Assembly: GCA_036426205.1 (NCBI GenBank)
Contig: WSYH01000270.1
Span: 1 to 64,000, forward strand
Length of the DNA stretch: 64,000 nt
Origin: Ascaphus truei
Lineage: Eukaryota; Chordata; Amphibia; Anura; Ascaphidae
Direction of reading: 5' to 3'
Shown here: piece by piece, positions 21,101 to 34,220 of the stretch
Numbering within the stretch: the stretch's first letter is position 1
Layout of the letters: each line of letters opens with the position of its first letter
Made by a program: the position numbers and the translations under genes
The notes under the pieces: generated by a model
The model's database searches: none
Told to the model about the DNA's origin: nothing
Seen by the model: only the letters and a program-made list of their open reading frames with translations

Positions 21101-24100
21101 ATAAGTGTCCTGTACCCTGACACAAGAGAGTGGTGGTATAAGTGTCCTGTACCTACACGAGAGAGTGGTGGTATAAGTGTCCTGTACTGACACGAGACAG
21201 GTGGTGGTAAGTGTCCTGTAGCTGACACAAGAGAGTTGTGGTATAAGTGTCCTGTAGCTGACACGAGAGAGTTGTGGTATAGTGTCCTGTACCTGACACG
21301 AGAGAGTTGTGGTATAGTGGTCCTGTACCTGACACAAGAGAGTGGTGGTATAAGTGTCCTGTACCTGACGACGAGAGAGTTGTGGTATAAGTGTCTGTAC
21401 CTGACACAAGAGATGTGGTGGTATAAGTGTCCTGTACCTGACACGAGAGGTGGTGGTATAATGTCCTGTACCTGACACGAGAGAGTTTGTATAAGTGTCC
21501 TGTAGCTGACACGAGAGTTGTGGTATAAGTGCCCTGTAGCTGCATGAGAGAGTGGGTAACGTGTCCTAGCTGACACGAGAGAGTGGTGGTATAAGTGTCC
21601 TGTAGCTGACACGAGAGAGTGGTGGTATAAGTGTCCTGTAGCTGACACGAGAGAGTGGTGGTTATAAGTGTCCTGTTACCTGACACGAGAGAGTGGTGGT
21701 ATAAGTGTCCTGTAGCTGACCGAGAGAGTTGTGGTATAAGGTGTCCTGTAGCTGACACGAGAAGTTGTGGTATAAGTGTCCTGTAACGACACGGAGTGGT
21801 GGTATAAGTGTCCTGTAGCTGACACGTAGAGAGTGGTGGTCTAAGTGTCCTTTAGCTGACACGAGAGAGTTTGGTCTAAAGTGTCCCTGTAGCTGACACG
21901 AAGAGTTGTGGTATAAGTGGTCCTGTACCTGACACGAGAGAGTTTTGTGGTATAGAGTGTCCTGTAACCTGACACCGAGAGATTGTGGTGTATAAGTGTC
22001 CTGTAGCTGACACGAGAGAGTGGTGTGTAAAGTGTCCTGTAGCTGACACGAGAGAGTGGTGGTATAAGTTCCTGTACCTGACACAGAGAGTGGTGGTATA
22101 GTGTCCTGTAGCTACACAAGAGAGTTGTGGTATAGTGTCCTGTTAGCTGACACGAGAGAGTGGTGGTATAAGTGTCCTTTAGACTGACGAGAGAGTTTGT
22201 GGTATAAGTGTCCTGTAGCTGACACGAGAGAGTTGTGGTATAAGTGTCCTGTACCTGACACGAGAGTGGTGGTATAAGTGTCCTGTAGCTGACACGAGAG
22301 AGTGGTGGTCTAAGTGTCCTGTAGCTGACACGAGAGAGTTGTGGTCTAAGTGTCCTGTAGCTGACACGAGAGAGTTGTGTGTATAAGTTGCCTGTACCCT
22401 GACATGAGAGAGTTGTGGTATAAGTGTCCTGTACCTGACACGAGAGAGTGGTGGTATAAGTGTCCTGTAGCTGACACGAGAGAGTGGTGGTATAAGTGTC
22501 CTGTAGCTGACACGAGAGAGTGGTGGTATAAGTATCCTGTACCTGACACGAGAGAGTGGTGGTATAAGTGTCCTGTAGCTGACACAAGAAGTTTTGTGGT
22601 ATAAAGTGTCCTGTAGCTGACACGAGAAGTTGTGGTATAAGTGTCCTGTACCTGACACAGAGAGTGGTGGGTATAAGTGTCCTGTACCTGACACGAGAGA
22701 GTGGTGTAATAAGTGTCCTGTAGCTGACACAAGAGAGGTTGGGTACTAGTTTCCGTAGCTGACACAAGAGAGTTGTGGTATAAGTGGCCTGTAGCTGACA
22801 CGAGAAGAGTTGTGTATAAGTGTCCTGTACCTGACACAAGAGAGTGGTGGTATAAGTGTCCTGCTACCTGAGAACGAGAGAGTGGTGGTATAATGTCCTG
22901 TAGCTGCACGAGAGAGTTGTGGTATAAAGTGTCCTGTACCTGACACAAGAAGTGGTGGTATAATGTCCTTTAGCTGACACAAGAGAGTTGTGGTATAAGT
23001 GTCCTGTAGCTGACACGAGATGAGTGGTGTTATAAGTTTCCTGTAGCTGACACGAGAGAGTTGTAGGTTAATAAGTGTTCCTGTACCTGAAACGAGAGAG
23101 TGGTGTATAATGCCCTGTAGCTGACATGAGAGGTTGTGTATAAGGGTCCTGTACCTGACACAGGAGAGTGGTGGTATAGTGTCCGTACCTGACCACGAAG
23201 GAGTGGTGGTATGTGTCCTGTACCTGTACACGAGAGAGTGGTGGTATAAGTGTCCTGTAGCTGACACGAGAGAGTGGTGGTATAAGTGTCCTGTAGCTGA
23301 CACGAGAAGTGGTGGTATAATGTCCTGTACCTGACACGAAGAGTGGTGGTATAAGTGTCCTGTAGCTGACACAGAGAGTTGTGTGGTTTATAAGTGTCCT
23401 GTACCTGACACAGCGTGGTGGTATAAGTGTCCTGTAGCTGACACGAGAGAGTTGTGGTATGAAGTGTCCTGTACCTGACACGAGAGAGTTAGTATAAGTG
23501 TCCTGTACCTGACACAAAAGAGTTGTGGTATAAGTGCCTGTAGCTGACATGAGAGAGTTGTGTTAAGGGTCCTGTACCTGACACGGAAAGTGTGGTGTTG
23601 TAAGTGTCCAGTACCTGACACCGAGAAAGTGGTGGTATAAGTGTCCTGTACCTGACACGAGAGAGTGTGGTATAAGTGTCTGTACCGACAGAGAGTGTGG
23701 TATAAGTGTCCTGTACCTGACACGAAGAGTGGTGGTATAAGTGGTCCTGTACCTGACACGAGAGTAGTGGTGGTATAAGTGTCCTGTACCTGACACGAAG
23801 AGTGGTTGTAAAGTGTCCTGTACCTGACACGAGAGTAGTGGTGGTATGTGTCCTGTACCTGACACGAGAGAGTGGTGGTATAAGTGTCCTGTACCGACAC
23901 GAGAGAGAGTGGTGGTATAAGTGTCCTGTAACGTGAAACAGAGAAGTGGTGGTATAAGTGTCCTGTTACCTGACACGAGAGAGTGGTGGTATAAGTGTCC
24001 TGTAGCTGACAAGAGAGTGGTGGTATAAGTGTCCTGTACCTGACACGAGAGAGTGTGGTATAAGTGTCTGTAGCTGACGATGAGAGAGTTGTGGTTAAGG

Positions 24101-24423
24101 TGCTGACCTGAACGAGAGAGTGGTGGTAGTGTCCTGTACCTGACACGAGAGAGTGGTGGTATAAGTGTCCTGTACCTACACGAGAGGAGTGGTATTTGGG
24201 TATAAGTGTCCTGTACCTGACCGAGAGAGTGTGGTCAATCAGTGTCCTGTACCTGACACGAGAGAGATGGTGGTATAAGTGTCCTGTACCTGACACGAGA
24301 GGAGTGGTAGGTATAAGTGTCCTGTACCTGACACGAGAGAGTGTAGGTATAGTGCCTGTCTGACAGAGAGTGTGGTCGTATAGTGTCCTGTACTGACACG
24401 AGAGAGTGGTGGTATAAGGGTAC
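18130..24423. repeat. 36-bp minisatellite array A, about 175 units
   Basis: Unit gtgtcctgtacctgacacga plus gagagtggtggtataa. Main variants are acc/agc in the tgtaNctgac part and tggtgg/ttgtgg. Because 36 is a multiple of three, minus-strand frames stay open for hundreds of codons and encode a 12-residue repeat (DTYTTTLSCQVQ-like). No start context, no conservation, frame breaks everywhere. Scattered one-base indels suggest sequencing error. Confidence 0.95.
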
Positions 24424-25675
24424 TGTGAAAATATAAACAAAGGATAGATGTGCACCAGATTGTGATTGATCAAGTGTAATATAAATACATAGTGTTGGTA
24501 AATATCAACAGTGAAATACCCAACAATTCAATAACTAACCGAAGAATGTTATAAACGGTGTGTAAAAAAAATTATTTAAGTGTAACAGGTCAAGAGTTGT
24601 GAGAAATGATGCAGATGTGGAAAAATGTAACCTCTTCTGTTGGATACACCCGGTCTGGAGCTGTTCAATTGAGATGGTCCAGCACCCCAAATACTAATAG
24701 AAGAACAAAACACAGCGCACAGCTCGATGTATTAAAAATGATTAATATTAGCTCATTGCAGATAAGGTAATTATCGCACGTACCCCTGGATGAAAAGAAT
24801 CAGGCAGTACATTTAGGGACATGTTACCACTAAGGTGGACACTTCTGTTAGTGGAATCCAGGATTCTGCATCAGCCGGTACCAGGTTAATCGGTTCCTCG
24901 ATCTGCGGACTCCTTTCCTCCGCAGTGCAGGTACTGGACCCCGTACTCCGCCGACTCAGTCCCGGTTCCTCCGATCCATTCACGCTGTGTTCAACTTACA
25001 CCGGGTCTCTCGTGGCAAACACTGACGTCACGGGCATGCGCCGTCAGGAGACTCACATCTGATCGGGAGCGTACAGCGCAGGAGAAAGAGCCACGATCCA
25101 GGTAGTCTGGCCGTGAGCTGGAGGTGTATTTGGAGCAAAATAAAACCTGCAGCTGTTCTACGCGTTTCGTAAGGGTTACTTACTTCTTCAGGGATATGTT
25201 AAATGTTCTAAAACTGTTTAAAATACCTATGGGTCTCGTTTGATAGGTTGAATACAGATGGGCGTATGTTTAGCTAATCGCAAGAACATCACTATTACCT
25301 CTTATGAGCTAGCATAATTTTATAATAAACTAGCAAGACAGGTAATCCCGTTGTGGGCACTCAGTCCCCCTAGTGGATGTGTTATGACATTATTAAAAAA
25401 ACAATTTTTTGAAAAAATCTTCTAACATCATTATTGATTAAACAACGACGCAGAGTGGATCCTCAACACCCATGTAGGTGTTAGAATCTCATGTTTATAA
25501 ATATCACTTTACTGATATTAACTATCAGATAAACTATACGTATGTCCATATCCTTGATGCGTAAAGACAGAGAGGAGTAACCTCATGACAGTAACCTCAA
25601 AACGTGGCCCCAGAGCTGTGCCTGCAACCGGCACATAGAACTGGGATCAAACAACAAAAGTTGTGCGGGAGGATG
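24424..25675. repeat. Right flank of array A, duplicate of 32637-33910
   Basis: About 1.25 kb nearly identical to the right flank of array B, differing mostly by one-base indels. It contains a Penelope-derived 5' segment, a hammerhead motif (25155-25196, minus strand) and a piece of Penelope RT. It stops exactly at the N gap. Confidence 0.85.
25155..25196 (-). ncRNA. Hammerhead ribozyme-like motif (copy in flank A)
   Basis: Minus strand: CTGAAGA (fits CUGANGA), helix II GTAAG/CTTAC with a 5-base loop, GAAAC, then GTA as the cleavage triplet. Stem I is weak in this copy. The fuller copy is at 33381-33419. Confidence 0.5.
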
Positions 25676-25684
25676 NNNNNNNNN
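25676..25684. other. Assembly gap (9 N)
   Basis: Nine N between the flank of array A and the start of array B. Confidence 1.
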
Positions 25685-28600
25685 CGGTATGAGCGTTCCT
25701 GTTACCTGAGGCGACGAGGAGGAGAAAGTCGGTAAGGTTGTAATGGGTCCTTGATTTTACCTGGACACGAGGAGAGTAGGGTGTATAAGTGGTCCTGTAC
25801 TGACACGCAAGAGAAGTCAGGTGGTATAAGGTACTGATAGCTGACACGAGAGAGTGGTGGTATAAGTGTCTGTACGGACACAGAGAGTTGGATTGTACTA
25901 CATCGAGAGATCTGGGGGTAAGGTCGTCCTGTACCTCGAAACGAGGAGAGTGGGTGGTTAAGTGTCCTGTAGCCTGACACGAGCGAAGTTGGTGGGTATA
26001 AGTGTCTGTACTGACATCGAGAGAGTGTGGTTAAAGTGTCCTGTAGCTGTACCGAGGAGAGTGGTGGTATAAAGTGATCCTGTAGCTGACACGGGATCAG
26101 GTGTGAAGAAGAGAGACTACGGTTGTGGGGGGGTATAAGTGTCCTGTAGCTTGAACCAGGAGAGAGTTGTGGTATAGGGTCCTGTACCTGCACGAGAGAG
26201 TGTGTGGTGTAAGTGTTCCTGTACCTGACACGAGAGAGTGGTGGTATAAGTGTCCTGTACGCTGTGACACGAGAGGGTGGTGTATAAGTGTCCTGTAGCT
26301 GACACGAGAGAGTGTGGTGGTATAAGTGTCCAATGTACCTGACAGAGAGAGTGGTGGTATAAGGTCCTGTAGCTGACAGAGAGAGTTGTGGTATAAGGTT
26401 CCTGTACTGACAGAGAGAAGAGTGGTGGTATAGTGTCCTGTACTTGACACGAGAGAGTGGTGGTATAAGTGTCCTGTAGCTGACACGAGAGAGTGGTGGT
26501 ATAAGTATCCTGTACCTGACACGAGAGAGTGGTGGTATAAGTGTCCTGTAGCTGACACAAGAGAGTTGTGGTATAAGTGTCCTGTAGCTGACACGAGAGA
26601 GTGTGGTATAAGTGTCCTGTACCTGAAACAGAGAGTGTGTATAAGGTCTGTACCTGAACGAGAGAGTGGAGTGGTGGTAAGTGTCCTGTAGCTGACACAA
26701 GAGAGTGGTGGTATAAGTGTCCGTAGCTGACACAAGAGAGTGGTGGTATAAGTGTCTGTACCTGACACGAGAGAGTGGGATAAGTGTCCTGTAGCTGACA
26801 CGAGAGAGTTGTGGTATAAGTGTCCTGTACCTGACACAAGAGAGTGGTGGTATAAGTGTCCTGTAGCTGACCCAGAGAGTTGTGGTAAAGTCCTGTAGCT
26901 GACACAGGAGGAGAGTGGTGGTATAAGTGTCCTGTAGCTGACACGAGAGAGGTTGTGGTACTAAGTGTCCTGTACCTGACACAAGAGAGTGTGGGTATAT
27001 AAGTGTCTGTACCTGACACCGAGAGAGTGGTGGTATAAGTGTCCTGTAGCTTGACACGAGGAGAGAAGTGGTGGTTATAAGTGTCTGTAGCTGACAGAGA
27101 GAGTGGGTGATATAAGTGTCCTGTACTGACACGAGAGAGTGTGGTGGGTATAAGTGTCCTGTAGCTGACACGAGAGAGTTGTGGTTATAAGTGTCCTGTA
27201 CCTGACACGAGAGGTGGTGGTTATAAGGTCTGTAGCTGACACAAGAGAGTTGTGGTATAAGGTCCTGTAGCTGACACGAGAGAGTTGTGGTATAAGTGTC
27301 CTGCTGACCTGACAAGAGAGGTGGTGTGGTATAAGTGCCTGTACCTGACCGAGAGAGTGGTGGGTATAAGTGTCCTGTAGCTGACACAGAGAGAGTGTGG
27401 GTATAAGTGTCCTGTAGCTGCACAAGAGAGTGGTGGTTATAAGTGTCTCTGTAGCTGACGGAGAAGAAGAGGTTGGTATAAGTGTCTGTACCTGACACAG
27501 AGGAGTGGTGGATAGTGTCCTGTACTGACACAGAGAGATGTGGTATAGTGTCCGTGCTGACACGAGAGAGAGTTGTGGATAAAGTGTCCTGTACTGACAC
27601 AAGAGAGGGTGGTATAAGTGTCCTGCCTGACACGAAGAGTAGAGAGTGGTGGTATAGTGTCCTGTACCTGACACGAGACGAGAGAGGTGGGGTATAAGTG
27701 TTCTGTAGACCTGACACAAGAGAGTTGTGGTATAAGTGTCCTGTAGCTGACACGAGGAAGTTGTGGTAGTTATAAGTGTCCTGTACCTGACACAGAGAGA
27801 GTTGTGGTATAAGTGGCCTGTACAACCGACACAGAGAGTGGTGGTATAAGTGTCCGCTAGCTGACACGAGAGAGTTGTGGTATAAGTGTCCTGTACCTGA
27901 CACAAGAGTGGTGTATAAGTTGTCCTGTACACTGACACGAAGAGAGAGAGTGGTGTATTGTGTGCCTGTACCTGACGAGAGAGAGTGGTGGTTATAAGTG
28001 TCCTGTAGCTGACACAAGAGAGTTGTGGTATAAGTGCCTGTAGCTGACAGAGAGAGTTGTGGTATAAGTGTCCTGTAGCTGAACGAGGAGGGTGGTGGTA
28101 TAAGTGTCCTGTAGCTGACCGAGAGAGTGGTGGTATAAGTGTTTCCTGTACCGACCGAAGAGAGTGGTGGTATACAGGGTCCTGTAGCTGACACAGAGAA
28201 GTTGTGGGTATAAGTGTCCTGTAGCTGACACGAGAGAGTTGTGGTAAGTGTCTGGACCTTGACACGAGAGAGTGGTGGTATAAGTGTCTTGTACTGCCAC
28301 ACGAGAGAGTGGTGGTCTAAGTTGCCTGTAATGGAACGGAGAGTGTTGTGGTCTAAGGTGTCCGCTGACACGAGAGAGTTGTGGTATAAGTTCCTGTACC
28401 TGCACTAGAGAGTTAGTGGATCTAAAGTGTCCTGTACCTGAGAACGAGGAGAGTGTGAGGTTATAAGTGTCCTGTAGCTGACACGAGAGAGTTGTGGTAT
28501 AAAATCCTGTACTGACACAAGAGCTGAGAGTTCCTTATCATCTTTAGGTCCTGTACCTGAGACCAGTGTGGTATAAGTGTCCTGACCTGACACAAGAGAG

Positions 28601-31600
28601 TGTGTTCTGAGGTTATAGTGTCCATGTAGGACACAAAGAGGAGTGGTGGTATAAGTGTCCTGTACTGACTACAAGAGAGTTGTGTGGTTATAAGTGTCCT
28701 GTAGCCTGACCACACGGAGCGTTGTGTTTTTTTTTTTTTTTGTTGTGTATAGTGTCCGTATACTGACACAAGAGAGTGGTGGGTATAGTGTCCTGTTACC
28801 TGACACGAGGTGTGTGGTATATAGTTCCTGTACCTGACACATGAGAGATGTTTGTATAGTGTCTGTACCTCGAAACAAGGTGAGTGAAGAGTGGTTATAC
28901 GTGTCTGTACTGAGAGAGTGGTGGTAAGTGTCTGTACCTGACACGAGAGAGTGGTGGTATAAGTGTCCCTGTAGCCTGACACGGAGAGTGTGGTATAAGT
29001 GTCCTGTAGCTGACACGAGAGAGTTGTAGGTATAAGTGTCCTGTACCTGACACGAGAGAGTTGTGGTATAAGTGTCCTGTACCTGACACAGAAGAGTGGT
29101 GTGGTATAAGTGTCCTGTAGCTGCACGAGAGGATGTTGTGGTTATATTGTCTGTACGCTGACACAAGGGATGGTGGTATAAGTGTCCTGTACCTGACACG
29201 AGAGAGTGTGGTATAAGTGTCCCTGTACCTGACACGAGAGAGTGGTGGTATAAGTGTCCTGTAGCTGACACAAGAGAGTTGTGGATATAGTGCCTGTACT
29301 GACATGAGAGAGTTGTGGTAAATGTCCTGTAGCTGACACGAGAGAGTGGTGGTATAAGTGTCCTGTACTGACACGAGAGAGTGGTGGTAAGTGTCCTGTA
29401 GCTGACACAGAGAGAGTGGTGGGTTAAAGTGTCCTGTAAGCTGACACGAGAGAGTGGTGGTATAAGTGTCCGTAGCTGACACGAGAGGGAGTTGTGGTAT
29501 AAGGGTCCTGTAGCTGACACGAGAGGAGAGGTGGTATAAGTGTCCTGTAAATGAAACGAGAAGGGTGGTTAAGTGTCCTGTAGCTGACACGAGAGAGTGG
29601 TGGTCTAAGGTCCTGTAGCGACACGAGAGAGTTGTGGTCTAGTGTCCTGTAGCTGACACGAAGAGTGTTGTGGTATAAGAGTCCTGTACCTGACACGAGA
29701 GAGTTGTGGTTAAGTGTCCTGTACCTGACACGAGAGAAGTTGTGTGGATAAGTGTCCTGTAGATGGACACGAGAGAGTGGTGTGTAAGTGTCCTGTAGTG
29801 ACACGAGAGAGTGGTGGTATAAGTATCCTGTACCTGACACGAAGAGGAAGTTGGTGGGATAAGTGTCCTGTAGCTGACACAGAGAGAGTTGTGGTATAAG
29901 TGTCCTGCTACGCTGTGTACACGAGAGAGTGGTGGTATATACAGTGTCCTGTAGCTGAAACGATCGCGAGTTTGTGGTATAAGTGTCCTGTAGCTGACAC
30001 GAGAAGAGTTCGTGGTATAGTGTCCTGTAACCTGGACACGAGGTGGTGGTATGTCCTGTAGCTGGCAGCGCGTGGTGTGGTATAAGTGTCCTGTACGCAT
30101 TGGATAAGCGAGACGAGTTGTGGTATAAGTGTCCTGTAGCTGACACGAGAGAGTTGTGTGGGGGGGGTGTGTCATAAGTGTTCCTGTACCGTGAACGAGA
30201 GATGGTAGTTGTTGTGGCTAATAAGTGTCTGTACTGACACGAGGGAGAGTGGGTGAGGTGCGTAGAAGTTCTGTAGCCTGACACGAGAGAGTGGGTGGGT
30301 TATAGTGTCCTGTAGCTGACATAGAGAGTGGTGGTATAAGTATCCGGTACGTGACACGAGAGAAGTGGTTCAGGATAGTGTCCTGTACTGACACCGAGAG
30401 TTGTGGTATAAAGTGTCTGTAGCTGACACGAGAGCGAGAGAGGAGTAGTGGTATAAGTGTCCTGTAACTGACCAAGAGAGTGGTGGTATAAGTGTCCTGT
30501 ACGACCGAGCATGAGAGTATGGTGGATATAGGTCCTGTAGCTGACACAAAGAGAGTGTGGAGTATAAGTGTCTGGTAGCTGACACAAAGAGAGTGTGGTT
30601 ACAAAGTGTCCTGTAGCTGACACGAGGAGAGTTGTGGTATGAGTGTCCTGTACTGACACAAGAGAGTGGTGGTATAAAGTGTCCTGTACTGAGAAACGCG
30701 AGGAGAAGTGGTGGTATAGGTCCTAGTTAGACGACGAGAGAGTGTGGTATAGTGTCCTGTACCTGAGCACAGGAGGAGTGGTGGTAATAGGTACCTTCAT
30801 GTAGCTGAACAAAGAGAGTGTGGTGAAGTGTCCTGTTAGCTGACACAGAGAGTGGTGGGTATAAGAGGTCCTGTAGGACACGAGAGGTTGTGGTTATAAG
30901 TGTCTGTACTGACGAGAGGAGAGGATGTGGTATAAGTGCCCTGTAGATGACATGAGAAGGGGAGGGGTTGTGGTATAGGGTCCTGTACTTGACACGGAGA
31001 GATGGTGGTATATAAGTGTCCTGTACCTGACACGAGAGAGTGGTGGTATGTGTCCTGTACCTGACCGAGAGAGTGGGGGAGTATAAGTGTCTGTAGCTGA
31101 CACGAGAGAGTGGTGGTATAAGTGTCCTGTAGCTGACGACGAGAGTGGTGGTATAAGTGCCTGTACCTGAAACGAGAGAGTGGTGATATAAGTGTCCTGT
31201 AGCTGCAAAGAGAGTTGTGGTGTATAAGTGTCCTGTAATCTTCGAAAGGAGGGGTTGTTATAAGTTCCTGTACGCTGACACGCAGCACATGAAGTTAAAT
31301 CCGAACGACACAAGACGAGTGCCAGCCGTAATGAACAGAAGGCCGGTATAAGGTCGTACGACCAAGAGTGTGTCAAGTGCCATAACACCGGAAGGGTAAA
31401 GTGTCCTTACCGCAAAGCATGGTGTAATCACGACCGGAAACAAAGCCAACGAGGGGGGTATTACAAAGGTCTGTAACGGACAACGACGCGAGCGTGGTGG
31501 TCATACAAGCTGTACACGAACGAAGCAGTGGTATTAATGTCCTACAAAAACGAGATAATGGTGTACATCAACGTCCGACGACAAGAAGTGTATGGCCTGA

Positions 31601-32636
31601 ACTGACAGCCCAAAGAAGAGAGTGGTTGTGTATAAGTGCCATGTACCTGACACGAAGAGAGTTGGTGTATAAGTGTCCTGTACCGACAAAGAGGAGTCTT
31701 GTGGTATAAGTGTCCTGATAATGACATGAGAGAGTTGTGGTATAAGGTTCCCTTGTAGCTAGACACGAGAGAGTGGTGGTTGATTAAGTGTCCGGTACCC
31801 TGAACAAGAGGTGATAAGTGTGGTGATGGAGGTATTATAGTGCCCTGTACCTGAACGAGAGAGTGGTGGTTATGTGTACTGTACCTGGACACGAGAGGAG
31901 TGGTGAGAATTAGGTCCTGTACCTGACAAGCGAGAGAGAGTGGTGGTATAAGCTGTCATGCTACCTGACACGAGCGAGTGGTGTGATATAAGTGTCGTGT
32001 ACCTGACACGAGAGGAGGGTGGTAGGTATAAGTGTCCTGTACTGACAAGAGAGTGAGTAGGTGCGTCCTAAAGGTGATAGTGTCCTGTACCTGACACGGA
32101 AGGTGGTGTGCGGTATAAGTGTCCTGTACCGGACACGGAGAGGGAGTGGGGTTATAAGGGTCCTTGTACCTGAATGAACGAGAGGAGTGGTGTAGAAAGG
32201 GTCCGTACCTGACACGAGAGAGTTGTGGTATAAGTGTCCTGTACCTGACACGAGAGTGGTGGTATAAGTGTCCTGTAGCTGACACGAGAGAGTTGTGGTA
32301 TAAGTGTCCTGTACCTGACACGAGAGAGTTGTAGTATAAGTGTCCTGTACCTGACACAAGAGAGTTGTGGTATAAGTGCCCTGTAGCTGACATGAGAGAG
32401 TTGTGGTATAAGGGTCCTGTACCTGACACGAGAGAGTGTGGTGGTGTAAGTGTCCAGTACCTGACACGAGAAAGTGGTGGTATAAGTGTCCTGTACCTGA
32501 CACGAGAGAGTGGTGGTATAAGTGTCCTGTACCTGACACGAGAGAGTGGTGGTATAAGTGTCCTGTACCTGACACGAGAGTGTGGTGGTATAAGTGTCCT
32601 GTACCTGACACGAGAGAGTGGTGGTATAAGGGTACT
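25685..32636. repeat. 36-bp minisatellite array B, about 190 units
   Basis: Same unit as array A. The first units repeat the same odd variant as the start of A (ttcctg..acctgaggcg), and the last units end in the same ggtataagggtactgtgaaa junction. The first 400 bp and the stretch 31240-31620 are much noisier than the rest. Confidence 0.95.
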
Positions 32637-33995
32637 GTGAAAATATAACAAAGGATAGATGTGCACCAGATTGTGATTGATCAAGTGTAATATAAAATAC
32701 ATAGTGTTGGTGAAATATCAAACAGTGAAATACCCAACAATATCAATAACTAACCGAAGAATGTTATAAACGGTGTAAAAAAATTATTTAAGTGTAACAG
32801 GTCAAGAGTTGTGAAGAAATGGATGCAGATGTGGAAAAATGTAACCTCTTCTGTTGGATACACCCGGGTCTGGAGCTGTTCAATTGAGATGGTCCAGCAC
32901 CCCAAATACTAATAGAAGAAAAACAAAACACAGCGCACAGCTCGTAGTGTATTAAAAATGATTATATTAGCTCATTGCAGATAAGGTAATTATCGCACGT
33001 ACCCCTGGATGGAAAAGAATCAGGCAGTACATGTTAGGGACATGTTACCACTAAGGTGGACACTTCTGTTAGTCAGGAATCCAGGATGTCTGCATCAGCC
33101 GGTACCAGGTGTAATCGGTTCCTCGATCTGCGGACTCCTTTCCTCCGCAGTGCAGGTACTGGACCCCGTACTCCGCCGACTCAGTCCCGGTTCCTCCGAT
33201 CCATTCACGCTGTGTTCAACTTACACCGGGTCTCTCGTGGCAAACACTGACGTCACGGGCATGCGCCGTCAGGCGACTCACATCTGATCGGAGCGTACAG
33301 CGCAGAGAAAGAGCCACAGATCCAGGTAGTCTGGCCGTGAGCTGGAGGTGTATTTGGAGCAAAATAAAACCTGCAGCTTGTCCTACGCGTTTCGTAAGGG
33401 TTACTTACTTCTTCAGGGATATGTTAAATGTTCTAAACTGTTAAAATACCCTATGGGTCTCGTTGATAGGTTAATACAGATGGGCGTATGTTTAGCTAAT
33501 CGCAAGAACATCACTATTAACCTCTTATGAGCTAGCATAATTTTATATAATAAACTATAGCAAGACAGGTAATCCCAGTTGTGGGCACTCAGTCCCCCTA
33601 GTGGATGTGTTATGACATTATTAAAAAAACAATTTATTAACATAATCTTCTAAAATATATATTGAATTAAACAACGACGCAGAGTTGGATCCCTCAACAC
33701 CCATGTAGGTGTTAGAATCTATGTTTTATAAATATCACTTTACTGATATTAATATCAGTAAACCTATACTGTATGTCCATATCCTTGATGCGTAAAGCAG
33801 AGAGGAGTAACCTCATGACAGTAACCTCAAAACGTGGCCCCAGAGCTGTGCTGCAAACCGGCACATAGAACTGGGTCAAAAACAAAAAAAAGTTGTGCGG
33901 GAGGATGAACTCAATGGAATTTGCAATGAATTCTGCATTTAGATGATGTATATTATCTCCGCTCATTAGAACAGTCCTTATAACTTCAAGTCAAT
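32637..33995. repeat. Right flank of array B: inverted Penelope-derived segment
   Basis: Starts with sequence (32695-32860) that is the inverted copy of the right end of the Penelope element (36640-36790), including its ORF start (ATGGATGCAGATGTGG). Then follow unique sequence, the hammerhead motif, and a partial RT segment (33826-33960) that repeats 35278-35405. A further inverted pair lies at 33765-33812 and 34055-34100. Confidence 0.7.
33381..33419 (-). ncRNA. Hammerhead ribozyme-like motif
   Basis: Minus strand: stem I TCC/GGA, core CTGAAGA, helix II GTAAG/CTTAC (loop TAACC), GAAAC, a minimal stem III, and cleavage triplet GTA. This is the compact type I form with a very short stem III known from Penelope-like elements, and it lies just 3' of a Penelope ORF in the same orientation. 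Activity is inferred, not shown. Confidence 0.6.
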
Positions 33996-34220
33996 AACCT
34001 GAATAATTTACCCAAGCGAGATCTCCTATTTCAAAGATCATCCAATATTATTAGACTCCTCTCTGCTTTATGCATCAAGGATATGGACATACATGATATT
34101 AATATTATCCTGAGAAATCAGCTTCTTTAATAGGACACCATTAAGCGTCGATGCATCACGCACACTGTTTGCAGGACCTAGTTTGTATTTTTAAAGGGTT
34201 AGATCACTATTATGGGTTAT

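Noticed and set aside
18130..32636. CRISPR-like array
   Set aside because: The 36-bp units are contiguous with no spacers, and the context is a vertebrate intron.
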